From Belliella calami (GTDB taxonomy: Bacteria; Bacteroidota; Bacteroidia; Cytophagales; Cyclobacteriaceae): a stretch of 64,000 nucleotides of DNA. Both the position numbers and the translations under genes were made by a program. Each line of letters opens with the position of its first letter. The stretch's first letter is position 1. The notes below the pieces were generated by a model. It was not told the origin of the DNA, did not search any database, and worked only from the letters and a program-made list of their open reading frames with translations. The DNA is taken from positions 1 through 64,000 of the forward strand of contig NZ_JAKZGS010000003.1 in the NCBI RefSeq assembly GCF_022549695.1, given 5' to 3'. Shown one piece after another: positions 1 to 9,114 of the stretch.

Positions 1-77
1 GAAGTTAGTCCTACGTAGATATACTTTCTAATAGAACTTGATATGGCGTATACAAAAAACATAATCAAATATAAAAC

Positions 78-104
78 AAAAAACCTCGTAGTTATACGAG
101 GTTT
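78..104 (-). terminator. Rho-independent terminator after tRNA-Leu
   Basis: A perfect 9-bp stem (AACCTCGTA at 82-90, TACGAGGTT at 95-103) with a 4-base loop is followed, reading the minus strand, by a run of T (complement of the A run at 78-83). It lies directly downstream of the tRNA-Leu gene and would end the tRNA-Gly/tRNA-Leu transcript. Confidence 0.85.
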
Positions 105-107
105 AAG

Positions 108-191
108 TACCAGGAGCGGGAATCGAACCCGCACGGCCGTGAAGCCACAAGATTTTAAGTCTTGCGTGTCTACCAATTCCACCATCCCGGC
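108..191 (-). tRNA. tRNA-Leu (anticodon UAA)
   Basis: On the minus strand the sequence folds as a class II tRNA of about 84 nt. The acceptor arms GCCGGGA and TCCTGGT pair through two G-U pairs. The T-arm GGTTCGATTCC is intact and the anticodon stem CAAGA/TCTTG frames a loop with anticodon TAA. The extra variable arm (GGCTTCACGGCC region) is the long arm expected for leucine. No CCA is encoded at the 3' end, so it must be added after transcription. It is co-transcribed behind tRNA-Gly. Confidence 0.95.
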
Positions 192-228
192 TTCACTTCG
201 ACATAAGCCGGAGCTACTTGTAAACAAC

Positions 229-252
229 AAAGCCCTTTTTCAAGGGCTTTTT
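229..252. terminator. Hairpin between the two tRNA genes
   Basis: AAAGCCCTT and AAGGGCTTT pair as a 9-bp stem around the loop TTTC. The stem is flanked by short T runs on either strand. It lies between tRNA-Gly and tRNA-Leu, which share a strand. It could partly terminate the tRNA-Gly transcript or act as a processing signal. The U tract on the minus strand is short, so full termination is doubtful. Confidence 0.55.
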
Positions 253-253
253 G

Positions 254-326
<73 letters not shown>

Positions 327-374
327 TTTTGTTATTTTCTGACTTTGACCTTTTGTCTCTATCTTTTGTGTGTG

Positions 375-405
375 CAAAGGTATATCAGTTTTCTTTATTT
401 GCAAA
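375..405 (-). promoter_or_regulatory. Bacteroidota-type promoter of the tRNA-Gly/tRNA-Leu operon
   Basis: On the minus strand TTTG (402-405) is followed after 19 bp by TACCTTTG (375-382). This fits the primary sigma factor pattern of Bacteroidota, -33 TTTG and -7 TAnnTTTG. It stands about 50 bp upstream of the tRNA-Gly 5' end. The match is exact in both boxes and spacing. The start point has not been mapped. Confidence 0.75.
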
Positions 406-469
406 AGGCAAACGCAAAAAAAATCAAATATTTGTGCTGATAGATGTTCCTTTGTTGATTATCAGGAAA

Positions 470-1273
470 TTAATTTATCGATGTTGTGATCAAAATTTTC
501 ATTAACTCTACTGTATTTTTGGCTTTAAGCTTTTTGAAGATGTTTTTTCGATGAGTATTGACTGTGTTTTTGGCAATATTGAGTTGATCAGCGATTTCTT
601 GTGAGTTCTTACTCTCCAAAATCAACTTTGCAATCTCCTTTTCTTTTTTTGTCAGTTTAAAATTTTTCGTTTGAGGGTCTTTTTTGGAGGCATGGATTTT
701 ATTACCACTTTTGGAAGTGTAAGAATAACTCCAGTCAAAAATATTTACTTGAGGAGGATTGACCAAATGGACTACAATGTGAAGATCGAAGACAACATTT
801 TTATTCTTATCTATCAAATATGGCCTTACTTTAGATGCAAACCATTTTACTTCTTGTGTTTTGAAATGAACCCAGCGGACTGTATAAGAAAATTCAAAAC
901 TTTCCATTTCTTCTCTTGTGAGTTCTTGCAAAAGATCGAAGACAATTTTCTGGAATTTTGCCAACTCAGGAACATCTTCAGGATGGAGCATTTCCAAGAC
1001 AGCTTCCATTCCTTTGTTATGGAAAAATGAACTTGGGTAACCCATGATCTCTTCAACATTGTCTGTGAAAAATGCCAAACTCAAGTCTCGGTAATCTATA
1101 CATCCGATAATGATACCTTCTTTCATTCCTAGATTTTGGCTGATCACTTCAAGATCACTTAGTAACTTATCTTCATCAATGTCCTGTGTATTAAACTCTT
1201 TCTCTTTCCAATCAATAAAAAAATCCGCAAAGGAATTTTGCCTTTTTAGCCTTTCCCGTAAAAATTTATCCAT
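470..1273 (-). CDS. PAS-LuxR transcriptional regulator
   Basis: A 267-residue protein with two recognisable parts. Residues about 55-170 look like a PAS-type sensory fold, with the LHPEDV motif often seen after the first PAS helices. Residues about 204-265 are a LuxR/GerE helix-turn-helix, opening with LTKKEKEIAKLI and carrying the recognition region NTVNTHRKNIFKKL. There is no receiver domain, so it is not a classical response regulator. The PAS part probably binds a small ligand or partner protein. It is a single gene between the tRNA pair and mutS, transcribed alone, and its target genes cannot be told from the sequence. PAS-LuxR proteins of this size are common in Bacteroidota. Confidence 0.85.
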   Translation of the reverse strand: MDKFLRERLKRQNSFADFFIDWKEKEFNTQDIDEDKLLSDLEVISQNLGMKEGIIIGCIDYRDLSLAFFTDNVEEIMGYPSSFFHNKGMEAVLEMLHPEDVPELAKFQKIVFDLLQELTREEMESFEFSYTVRWVHFKTQEVKWFASKVRPYLIDKNKNVVFDLHIVVHLVNPPQVNIFDWSYSYTSKSGNKIHASKKDPQTKNFKLTKKEKEIAKLILESKNSQEIADQLNIAKNTVNTHRKNIFKKLKAKNTVELMKILITTSIN

Positions 1274-1364
1274 AATCTTATATATATATGCGCAAACTAG
1301 CTTTTAAAATAACAGGATTAACATTCTTTTTCAATTAATTAATTTAAAAAAAAATTATTTTTTT

Positions 1365-3977
1365 TCATTTCTCTAATTTTTTCTTTATTTCATTTAATTT
1401 GATCAATGCTTCTACAGGGGAAATGGTATTGATATCAATTAGGTCTAGCATTTCCTTTGCTTCTTTATATTTTGGGTCTATTTCAAACATAGACAATTGA
1501 TAGTTGTTTTTGGGCATATCCTTTATTTTTTCCTTTTGCTTGTTGAGGTCTTTGTCCTTCTCAAGATGTACCATGATCTCAGATGCTCTTAGCACCACAG
1601 GATTAGGCATCCCTGCCATTTGTGCGACATGGATACCAAAGCTATGTTCACTGCCCCCTTCTTTCAGCTTTCGCATAAAGATCACTTTGTTTCCAACCTC
1701 CTTTACGGACACGTTGAAGTTTTTGATTTTTGGAAAATCCTCAGCAAGTTGATTCAATTCGTGGTAATGCGTGGCAAAAAGTGTTTTCGCCCTTGATTTT
1801 GGGTGGTTGTGCAAAAATTCTACAATGGACCAAGCGATGGAAATCCCGTCATACGTGGAGGTGCCTCGCCCGATTTCGTCCATCAGTACCAAGCTTCTGT
1901 CTGAGAGATTGTTCAGAATGCTGGCCGTTTCTGTCATTTCGACCATAAAGGTAGATTCCCCTTTAGCCAAGTTGTCTGAGGCTCCTACACGTGTAAAGAC
2001 CTTGTCGATGATACCAATTCTTGCAAAAGATGCCGGTACAAAGCTTCCCATCTGAGCCATCAGTACAATCAATGCAGTCTGTCTGAGTAGTGCCGATTTA
2101 CCTGCCATGTTTGGGCCTGTGATGATGATGATCTGCTGCGTGTCATTGTCCAGATAGATATCATTAGGAACATAAGCCTCCCCTACAGGCAATTGCTTTT
2201 CGATCACTGGATGTCTCCCATCTTTGATTTCCAGCGTGTCAGTGTCTGATATTTTTGGTTTGCTATAATTGTTGTTTTTAGCCACTGTTGCAAATGAAAG
2301 CAATCCATCTACAGTAGCCAAAACCCTCGCGTTTTGCTGGATTTGAGTGACATACTCTGAGGCATCTTGAACCAAAGCAAGAAAATACTTCTGTTCTATG
2401 GCAATCATCCTTTCCTCAGCATTGAGGATTTTCTCTTCGTATTCTTTGAGTTCTGGTGTGATATAGCGCTCAGCATTGACCAGAGTCTGCTTTCTTATCC
2501 ATTCTTCTGGAACTTTATCTTTGTGAGCATTGGTGACTTCTAAATAGTATCCAAATACTTTATTGAAAGCTATTTTTAAAGAAGATATTCCCGTTCTTTG
2601 TACCTCTCGTTGCTGCAATTGTACCAAGTAGTCTTTTCCAGTATTGGCAAGTCCTCTGTATTCATCCAATTCTCCATCTACACCATCATTGATAATGTTT
2701 CCTTGATGTGTAAGCATAGGAGCATCTTCTTGAAGTTCCCGTTCGATTTTTTCCAACAGAAACTCACAAGGATTTACTTGATCTGCTAATTTTTTGAGTG
2801 AGTTGTTAGAGGATTTTTTAAGAAGCTCTTTTATCGGAAGTGTGTTTTTGAGTGCTTTTTTCAACTGATTCATCTCCCGGGGATTGATCCTTCCCACTGC
2901 TACTTTAGAAATCAACCTTTCAAGATCTCCTATTTGCTTGAGATGGGTTAGAGTTTCATCAGAAAGCTCTCTTTCTGTAAAGAAGTGCTCCACCACCTTC
3001 AGCCGCTCCTCGATTGGTTCTTTTTCTTTTAGTGGTAATACCATCCATTTTTTCATCATCCTCGAACCCATTGGCGTCACGGTATGATCCAAAATGGATA
3101 TCAATGGAATCCCACCTTCCTGCTGTGGATATACCAACTCTAGATTTCGGATGGTGAATTTGTCAAGCCATACATATCTCTCTTCGGCAATTCTGGAAAT
3201 GGCAGCGATATGTTTTACCTCTTTGTGCTCAGTTTCTTCCAAATAGAAAAGTACAGCACCGGCAGCAATGATTCCATGCTCCAAATTTTCGATCCCAAAT
3301 CCCTTTAGGTTGTTTGTGGCAAAGTGATTGGTAAGTTTTTCATACGTATAGTCAAATTGATAAACCCAATCCTCACAATGAAATGTTGAAAAATTGTCCT
3401 TGAGAATCTCAGAGGCCCTGGCTTTTGCAGTTTTGGAATAGATGACTTCAGAAGGGCTAAAACTTTGGAGTAATTTTTCGATATAGGATTGAGAACCCTC
3501 AGCACACATAAATTCTCCTGTAGATAGATCCAAGAATGCTATGCCTAAAGTGTCTTTCCCAAAGTATATTGATGCAAGGTAATTGTTTCTTCTTTTGTCA
3601 AGTACATTGTCATTGAAGGAAAGTCCTGGGGTGACAAGCTCTGTGACACCACGCTTGACGATTCCCTTGACTTCTTTAGGATCTTCAAGTTGATCGCAGA
3701 TAGCAACCCGATTTCCAGCTCTCACAAGCTTTGGCAGGTAGCTGTCCAATGAATGATGCGGAAATCCTGCCAGTTCAATGTGGGAAGCAGAGCCATTTGC
3801 TCGTTTGGTCAATACAATATCAAGTACTTTGCTTGCCTTGATGGCATCTTCTCCAAAAGTTTCGTAAAAATCCCCAACTCTGAAAAGCAGCAATGCTCCA
3901 GGGTGTTTTGCTTTGATAGCATTATACTGCTTCATCAAGGGAGTTTCTTTTACTTCTGTTACCTTCGCTTTGGCCAT
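1365..3977 (-). CDS. mutS: DNA mismatch repair protein MutS
   Basis: The 870-residue protein has the full MutS1 architecture. The N-terminal mismatch-binding domain carries the Phe-x-Glu wedge in GDFYETF (F37, E39). Connector, lever and clamp domains follow. The C-terminal ABC ATPase has Walker A GPNMAGKS at about 621, Walker B DEIGRGTSTYDG at about 698 and the ATH motif in FATHYHEL. It recognises base mismatches and small loops in the cytoplasm and recruits MutL. Length is normal for the family. Start MAKAKVTEVKETPLM places the mismatch domain at the usual distance. It is divergent from the methyltransferase gene, with 87 bp between them. No mutL is in the window. Confidence 0.98.
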   Translation of the reverse strand: MAKAKVTEVKETPLMKQYNAIKAKHPGALLLFRVGDFYETFGEDAIKASKVLDIVLTKRANGSASHIELAGFPHHSLDSYLPKLVRAGNRVAICDQLEDPKEVKGIVKRGVTELVTPGLSFNDNVLDKRRNNYLASIYFGKDTLGIAFLDLSTGEFMCAEGSQSYIEKLLQSFSPSEVIYSKTAKARASEILKDNFSTFHCEDWVYQFDYTYEKLTNHFATNNLKGFGIENLEHGIIAAGAVLFYLEETEHKEVKHIAAISRIAEERYVWLDKFTIRNLELVYPQQEGGIPLISILDHTVTPMGSRMMKKWMVLPLKEKEPIEERLKVVEHFFTERELSDETLTHLKQIGDLERLISKVAVGRINPREMNQLKKALKNTLPIKELLKKSSNNSLKKLADQVNPCEFLLEKIERELQEDAPMLTHQGNIINDGVDGELDEYRGLANTGKDYLVQLQQREVQRTGISSLKIAFNKVFGYYLEVTNAHKDKVPEEWIRKQTLVNAERYITPELKEYEEKILNAEERMIAIEQKYFLALVQDASEYVTQIQQNARVLATVDGLLSFATVAKNNNYSKPKISDTDTLEIKDGRHPVIEKQLPVGEAYVPNDIYLDNDTQQIIIITGPNMAGKSALLRQTALIVLMAQMGSFVPASFARIGIIDKVFTRVGASDNLAKGESTFMVEMTETASILNNLSDRSLVLMDEIGRGTSTYDGISIAWSIVEFLHNHPKSRAKTLFATHYHELNQLAEDFPKIKNFNVSVKEVGNKVIFMRKLKEGGSEHSFGIHVAQMAGMPNPVVLRASEIMVHLEKDKDLNKQKEKIKDMPKNNYQLSMFEIDPKYKEAKEMLDLIDINTISPVEALIKLNEIKKKLEK

Positions 3978-4064
3978 TTTCTACCTTAAGTTAAATCTTT
4001 ATGCTAATTTTGAATCTGCTTGAAAGCTTGAAATTAAAATATTAAGAAAGGTAATCAAAACCCA

Positions 4065-4601
4065 ATGAAAAAATTAAGTATGGAAGAGCTTAATAGGCTC
4101 TCAGTGGAGGAATTCAAAGAAGTGGATAAAAGCCCGATAATCATTGTATTGGACAATATTCGCAGCTTGAACAATGTTGGGTCTGCTTTCAGAACTTCCG
4201 ATGCATTTTTGATAGAAAAAATTTACCTCTGTGGGATTACAGGCACTCCTCCACATCGCGATATCCAAAAAACCGCCCTTGGCGCCACAGATTCCGTTGC
4301 TTGGGAATATAAATCAACAACCCTTGAGGCATTGGATGAAATCAAGTCACAAGGTTACGAAATCTGTGCTTTCGAACAAGTCGAAGGAAGTGTAAAACTG
4401 AATGAATTTGATGCCAAAGCTGATCATAAGTATGCGTTGGTTTTTGGAAATGAAGTATTTGGAGTAGAAGATGAAGTTGTCAAAGCTTCCGATCATGTCA
4501 TAGAAATCCCTCAGTTGGGGACAAAGCATTCATTGAATATCTCCGTGACTTTGGGTGTCGGTATATGGGATTTTATGACAAAAATGGGTTTGTTGAGATA
4601 A
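4065..4601 (+). CDS. SPOUT (TrmH/SpoU) family RNA 2'-O-methyltransferase
   Basis: The 178-residue protein shows the three SpoU motifs in order: NIRSLNNVGSAFRT at about 31, FGNEVFGV at about 126 and IPQLGTKHSLNISV at about 147. These form the trefoil-knot S-adenosylmethionine site and the catalytic Arg/Asn residues. It should methylate a ribose in tRNA or rRNA. The exact nucleotide cannot be assigned because small TrmH-like proteins differ in target. There is no N-terminal substrate-binding L30e-like domain as in RlmB. A TAATTTTG sequence at 4005-4012 resembles a -7 box but lacks a good -33 partner. Confidence 0.9.
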   Translation: MKKLSMEELNRLSVEEFKEVDKSPIIIVLDNIRSLNNVGSAFRTSDAFLIEKIYLCGITGTPPHRDIQKTALGATDSVAWEYKSTTLEALDEIKSQGYEICAFEQVEGSVKLNEFDAKADHKYALVFGNEVFGVEDEVVKASDHVIEIPQLGTKHSLNISVTLGVGIWDFMTKMGLLR

Positions 4602-4660
4602 ACGCCCTTAAATAGTATTCTCTCCATTCCATCCTTTTGGTAAAAGAGGACTGAAAAATT

Positions 4661-4710
4661 GCACAAGTACAAATGCATTATGTCCATGATTCTGCACTTG
4701 TACTTGTGTA
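4661..4710. terminator. Hairpin between convergent methyltransferase and ccmF
   Basis: Arms CACAAGTACAAATGCA and TGCACTTGTACTTGTG pair over 16 positions with one mismatch, around a loop of about 14 bases. It sits exactly between two convergent genes and could stop transcription from both sides. The flanking U tracts are poor (TAAAATATTT), so it may instead act as an mRNA 3' stabiliser. Confidence 0.5.
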
Positions 4711-4716
4711 AAATAT

Positions 4717-7245
4717 TTATTCCAATCCTTTATCTCGCATTTTGGAGAACTCGTCATACCTTCTGTAGATCGCCACACAGAAGCCGATCAACATAATGAT
4801 CGTACCAGCCCATAGAATATTGATCTGAGGCTTGACAATGGCTTTGAGGATTACATAGTCTTTTTGAGTGCTATTGACTGTAAAGACAAATTTGTTTTCT
4901 TCCGGTAAAATATTTGTTAACTCGATTTTGATTCCAAGTTCATCATCTATGATTGGAACTCTGCCGACTTGATTATTTCTGATGATAAATATTGGTTCTA
5001 GCACTTTTTCCACATCATAATCCTGAATGGTTAGCTTTGCTTTTACGGCTACATCGCCGTCGAATAGCTGCATCCCATCCAATTCCTTCACTACATCTGC
5101 ACTTTCAAACTTGGTGACCATGTCAGATATGAAAAATGTGTCATTTGGTGATACTTCAAACACTTCGTCTTTATTCCACTCTGGATCTTCAAGGTCGTTG
5201 ATTACAGACACAAATGTGTACAAATCTTTGTTCAAGTATCTCTTCGAATCTGGTGATGATATCAAGCCCATGGAAGTATTGTACTGTGCCATAGGACTGA
5301 GGGAAAAAGCCAATTGATCTTCTTGATAGTAGTCTATTTTGTAGTAGTTGTTTTCCTCTAATACAATTTGGACAAATTCACCTTCCCTGTGGTATGTTTT
5401 TCCATCCACCACGATATCTTTTAAAGCAATTGCATGATTTACCCCTTCCGCTTTTTTCAAGATTTTGCTTTCTACAAGCCCTGGTACTCCTACTACCTTT
5501 TTCTGACGACCTCTATAGATGGCGGTATAGTCTTTGATTTGTGTAGGTTTGTTGATCCAAAGAAGTACATGTTCCTTGTTGATTTCATCTTCAAAACTAT
5601 TCTTGTATGTCAGACCGGATAGGTTGTACGAAATCGTCTCGGAATAGCCCGAAGAGAACATCACGCCGATCAAAATCATCCCCAATCCAATGTGTGCCAA
5701 AGATCCACCTGCGAGTTTGAAGGTGGATTTTTTTAGAAGTTTAAATAGAATAGTAGCATTGGCAACAATCGTAAATGAACCGGCTAGTACTACGACGATA
5801 TAGCTGACATTGTAAACCTTTCCCAAGACAATGATCAAGGCAGCTATCAAAACTGAAATAATGTATGGCATCACCAAAGTGTCTTTGAGTGTTTTTCCAT
5901 CCATTTTATTCCACCAAAAAAACTGTCCAACCGCAGTAAGTAAGGCTAAAACAACAGCAAACCAAAGTTGAAATTTGGTGTAAAACCCAACTTGATCGGT
6001 AGGAGGTGCCATATTTGAGATTCCTCCGAAACTTTCTACGATAGCGTTCCAAACTGGAATCGAGGTAGGAAGGATCACTTGAAAAGCCATCAATGATAAT
6101 GTCGTAGCTCCTATGAATATCCAAAATTCCCGTGAATACACAGATGCTTCTTTGTCTGAAGTAGGAATGTACTTCCAAGCTCTGACAGACAGAAAAATAG
6201 CAACTGCCAAGAAAAACAGTAAGTATATCAAAAGCTGTCCGGAAAGTCCCAAGTCAGTGAATGAATGTACTGAAGAATCTCCCAATACGCCACTTCTAAC
6301 CAAGAAAGTAGCATAAAGTACCAATATAAACGAAGCAATAATCAGTACGATGGAAGTCTTCAAGGCTGTACTACTTTTCTTGAATGTAATCATCGTATGG
6401 ATCCCAGCAACCATAATCAACCATGGAACATACACCGCATTTTCCACTGGATCCCAGTTCCAGTAACCACCAAAGTTCAGGGTAACATATGCCCAATAAG
6501 CACCCATGATAATCCCCATACCCAATATCATTGCAGAGAATATTGCCCAAGGCAATGCTGGACGAATCCATTCAGAATACCTTTTGGAAGCTAAGCCAGC
6601 CATCAAGAAAGCAAATGGCACCAATGTGCTAGCATATCCCAAAAACAATGTCGGTGGATGGATTACCATCCAGATGTTTTGTAACAAAGGATTCAGGCCA
6701 GTCCCATCTTCCGGCACAAAATCTGGGTTCATTTGGAAAATAGGGGCAGATATGGCATCTCTCAAGAGTATAAATGGAGAACTGCCTATTTTCAAATCAC
6801 CAATTACTACTCCCAAAATCATTGATACCAAGAAAGCTTGAACCAATGCAAATACGATCATTACAGGGCCTTCCCAAGACTTGTTGGTATGAATGACCAC
6901 TAGACCCAATACCACATTCCAAAAGATCCATAATATGAACGCACCTTCTTGACCTTCCCAGAAACTGGAGATCATGTAGTGGACAGGCAATGCTATGGAA
7001 GAATGTGAGTAAGCATAGAAATACTCAAATCTATGGCTGTAGATAATTTCAAAAAGAGAAATGGCAATTGTCACACTCGCAATAGAATGTATATAAAAAA
7101 GTATGCGGCTGAAATTTCTCCAGTTTGGTTTCTCCAGTTCGGAAGCTACAGTATATTTATAATAAGAAAAGGCCGTCACCACAGCACTCACAAAAGCAAG
7201 AATAGTAGCAAAATGACCTAAATTACCAGCAAAGGTATTAATCAT
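4717..7245 (-). CDS. ccmF: Cytochrome c heme lyase subunit CcmF
   Basis: An 842-residue multispanning membrane protein of the CcmF/CcsA heme-handling family. The tryptophan-rich heme-binding (WWD-type) segment is visible as GGYWNWDPVENA at about residues 258-269. About a dozen hydrophobic helices occupy residues 1-530. A large soluble, presumably periplasmic, domain covers roughly 550-805, and a last helix lies at 812-832. It ligates heme onto apocytochrome c on the outer face of the membrane. It is longer than the ~650-residue proteobacterial form, the extra length being in the C-terminal soluble part. It is the last gene of the run ccmC-ccmD-ccmE-ccmF, 20 bp after ccmE. Confidence 0.95.
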   Translation of the reverse strand: MINTFAGNLGHFATILAFVSAVVTAFSYYKYTVASELEKPNWRNFSRILFYIHSIASVTIAISLFEIIYSHRFEYFYAYSHSSIALPVHYMISSFWEGQEGAFILWIFWNVVLGLVVIHTNKSWEGPVMIVFALVQAFLVSMILGVVIGDLKIGSSPFILLRDAISAPIFQMNPDFVPEDGTGLNPLLQNIWMVIHPPTLFLGYASTLVPFAFLMAGLASKRYSEWIRPALPWAIFSAMILGMGIIMGAYWAYVTLNFGGYWNWDPVENAVYVPWLIMVAGIHTMITFKKSSTALKTSIVLIIASFILVLYATFLVRSGVLGDSSVHSFTDLGLSGQLLIYLLFFLAVAIFLSVRAWKYIPTSDKEASVYSREFWIFIGATTLSLMAFQVILPTSIPVWNAIVESFGGISNMAPPTDQVGFYTKFQLWFAVVLALLTAVGQFFWWNKMDGKTLKDTLVMPYIISVLIAALIIVLGKVYNVSYIVVVLAGSFTIVANATILFKLLKKSTFKLAGGSLAHIGLGMILIGVMFSSGYSETISYNLSGLTYKNSFEDEINKEHVLLWINKPTQIKDYTAIYRGRQKKVVGVPGLVESKILKKAEGVNHAIALKDIVVDGKTYHREGEFVQIVLEENNYYKIDYYQEDQLAFSLSPMAQYNTSMGLISSPDSKRYLNKDLYTFVSVINDLEDPEWNKDEVFEVSPNDTFFISDMVTKFESADVVKELDGMQLFDGDVAVKAKLTIQDYDVEKVLEPIFIIRNNQVGRVPIIDDELGIKIELTNILPEENKFVFTVNSTQKDYVILKAIVKPQINILWAGTIIMLIGFCVAIYRRYDEFSKMRDKGLE

Positions 7246-7265
7246 AACTTAAATTTTAATCAAAA

Positions 7266-7682
7266 TTACATTCCGGCAGTATTCACTTCCGTTTCTTGGT
7301 ATTTGGAAGGACATTTCATCAAGATTTTGTCCGCCATGAAAATCTCCTCAGATTTGTAAGCACCAATCACCACAACTTGTTCAGATCTATGAAAATCTGC
7401 AGGTACAGGTTCATTGTAAAATACTTTTTGCTCAGTGCCATCATTATCAATCATCATAAAGTAAAATGAAGTTTTGTTTTCATTTACTTCTATCCCTTCT
7501 ACTTCTCCTGAAATCCCTTTTTTCAGCTGACCCACTACGTGTATCGCTTTATCTTCACCTTTTACCTTCATCTCCTTTGCAGTAGCAAAGCTTTCATAGG
7601 TACTTGCATCTCCAAGCATCGATACAATGATCACTATTGCTATTGCAATAATTCCAAGTCCTAAAATGTGCCCTTTTTTCAT
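7266..7682 (-). CDS. ccmE: Cytochrome c maturation heme chaperone CcmE, cysteine variant
   Basis: A 138-residue protein with one N-terminal membrane anchor (about 5-23) and a C-terminal OB-fold. In the classical family heme is bound covalently through His in an HxxxY motif. Here the matching place reads C-P-S-K-Y (Cys124, Tyr128), so it is the CxxxY type described for some anaerobes and archaea. It carries heme from CcmC to CcmF on the periplasmic side. Length and position just upstream of ccmF support the assignment. The cysteine implies a thioether-type or otherwise different heme attachment, which is an inference from the motif. Confidence 0.93.
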   Translation of the reverse strand: MKKGHILGLGIIAIAIVIIVSMLGDASTYESFATAKEMKVKGEDKAIHVVGQLKKGISGEVEGIEVNENKTSFYFMMIDNDGTEQKVFYNEPVPADFHRSEQVVVIGAYKSEEIFMADKILMKCPSKYQETEVNTAGM

Positions 7683-7803
7683 CTGTTTATAATTTGATTT
7701 TTAGCCTTCGTAATTTTACCCAATAATAAAGATTTTCTATCCCCATTTTTGGAGGAATCCACTTTGACTTTGTTTGTCATTTATCTTAGATTTCAAAACA
7801 TCT

Positions 7804-8067
7804 TTATTTTGAATTTACCCCACGATCTTCTTGAAGTAATTTTTCCAATCTGCTGATTTTTCTATCGGTTGCTATGACATAAACCAAAATTCCGGCAAAT
7901 ACGATCCCGATAATTCCTACTAAGACATATATTTTTCCTTCTGACCGCATGATATCAGCCATTTCGATTTTCGAATTGTTGTAATCGTCTTCTGTGATGG
8001 CGATTTTCTCCTGAGCGTAGCTTTGAAAGCTAAGTAAGAGAAACAACATAATAAACCACTTTTTCAT
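7804..8067 (-). CDS. ccmD: CcmD-like small membrane protein
   Basis: This 87-residue protein has an N-terminal signal-like segment (MKKWFIMLFLLLSFQSYAQ), a short extracytoplasmic stretch and one membrane helix at about residues 44-66, then a charged tail with KISRLEKLL. In Proteobacteria CcmD is a small single-helix partner that helps release holo-CcmE from CcmC. The sequence here is too short and variable for firm homology. The call rests on its place 4 bp after ccmC and before ccmE. The added signal peptide is a feature of the Bacteroidota form. Confidence 0.7.
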   Translation of the reverse strand: MKKWFIMLFLLLSFQSYAQEKIAITEDDYNNSKIEMADIMRSEGKIYVLVGIIGIVFAGILVYVIATDRKISRLEKLLQEDRGVNSK

Positions 8068-8071
8068 CTAT

Positions 8072-8749
8072 TTATAATTGATTGATCAATCTGTCTTCTA
8101 TTTTTCTTTCTGCTCTTTTGAGCTTTATTCTAGTGACACTAATCCATGTGCCCAAGAGCGTCCACGCTAACACAGCCGGATAGAATACTTGTCGTAAGTT
8201 GCTATCCATATCGTATGCGTTGAACCCTGGGTTGCCACCATTCCCTGGGTGGAGGCTATCCGTCAGTCTTGGTAATACGAAAATCAAAGGAATAAAGGCA
8301 GCAAAAGCGAAAATATTATATACAGCACCGATTCGCGCTCTTTGGTGTACATCTGTCAGTGAATTTCTCAAAATCAAATATGCAAAATACATCAATAAAC
8401 CAATTGCTGATGCATTCTGTTTCGGATCTCCACTCCAATAATCTCCCCAAGTGAATTTTGCCCAAAGCATTCCAGTCACGATTCCCAATACTCCAAACAA
8501 AATCGCTGCATTGGTAAATTCAATAGCAATGTCATCGTTTCTTAGATCATTTGTCTTGAGGAATTTGATACTATAAATGACAGCTACCACGAGCATGATG
8601 ATCATTCCAAACCACATCGTGACATGAAAATAGAGCGCTCGGATTGTCTCGTTGAGAATAGGAAGTCTGGGAACATCGAGTAAAAGTCCTGCAAAAATAG
8701 TATAAGCTAATAGTACTATTGTCAGAATTTTCCACCAGCTTAATTTCAT
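8072..8749 (-). CDS. ccmC: Heme exporter/heme-handling protein CcmC
   Basis: This 225-residue protein has six predicted membrane helices. The family's tryptophan-rich loop is degenerate but visible as TWGDYWSGDPKQNAS at about residues 104-118. CcmC binds heme at the outer membrane face and loads it onto CcmE. Its size matches CcmC/CcsA-like proteins rather than the longer CcsA of system II. The gene opens the ccmCDEF run and a TAGATTTG box lies 50 bp upstream. Its usual neighbour ccmB lies about 4.8 kb upstream on the same strand beyond the SNF2 gene. Confidence 0.93.
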   Translation of the reverse strand: MKLSWWKILTIVLLAYTIFAGLLLDVPRLPILNETIRALYFHVTMWFGMIIMLVVAVIYSIKFLKTNDLRNDDIAIEFTNAAILFGVLGIVTGMLWAKFTWGDYWSGDPKQNASAIGLLMYFAYLILRNSLTDVHQRARIGAVYNIFAFAAFIPLIFVLPRLTDSLHPGNGGNPGFNAYDMDSNLRQVFYPAVLAWTLLGTWISVTRIKLKRAERKIEDRLINQL

Positions 8750-9114
8750 GTGTCTATAATTTTTTTTCAGAGGTCACTAGGAATCTCGCATGATTAATCA
8801 AATCTAGCATTGACATTTTCGTTATGCTCGATTTCATGTAATCGTTTTTTGCTTTTCGAGTGCAAAAATAAGGTATAAGTTCTTGATTCTTGTGCTTTTT
8901 GTTAGTTATTTAAACAGTGCCAAACGAATGTCAATGAATTGCAAAAAATTCGATATCAACTTCTCTATAAAGATGGAAAAGAAATATAAGATGTTGCCAA
9001 AAGAAGGTCTTAAAACTCTATACGTTTACGCCATGATTTTTCGATTCACTAATGCTGTCATATTCGAAAGCATCTAATTGTCAATGTGATAGTTTCATGT
9101 TCGGAAATTGATGA
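8750..9114. other. 365-bp intergenic region between SNF2 and ccmC
   Basis: Apart from the -7-like box at 8799-8806 I see no repeat, RNA or convincing gene. A 64-codon reading frame on the plus strand (8883-9077) has no recognisable domain and is antisense to both flanking genes' direction, so it was not called. Confidence 0.5.
8799..8806 (-). promoter_or_regulatory. Candidate -7 box of the ccmCDEF promoter
   Basis: The minus strand reads TAGATTTG, an exact match to TAnnTTTG, 50 bp before the ccmC start codon. No convincing TTTG is found at the -33 distance. The assignment therefore rests on one box plus position. Confidence 0.4.

Noticed and set aside
8883-9077. 64-codon plus-strand reading frame in the ccmC/SNF2 gap
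   Set aside because: No domain, no promoter or terminator, antisense to its neighbours; composition is that of AT-rich spacer.
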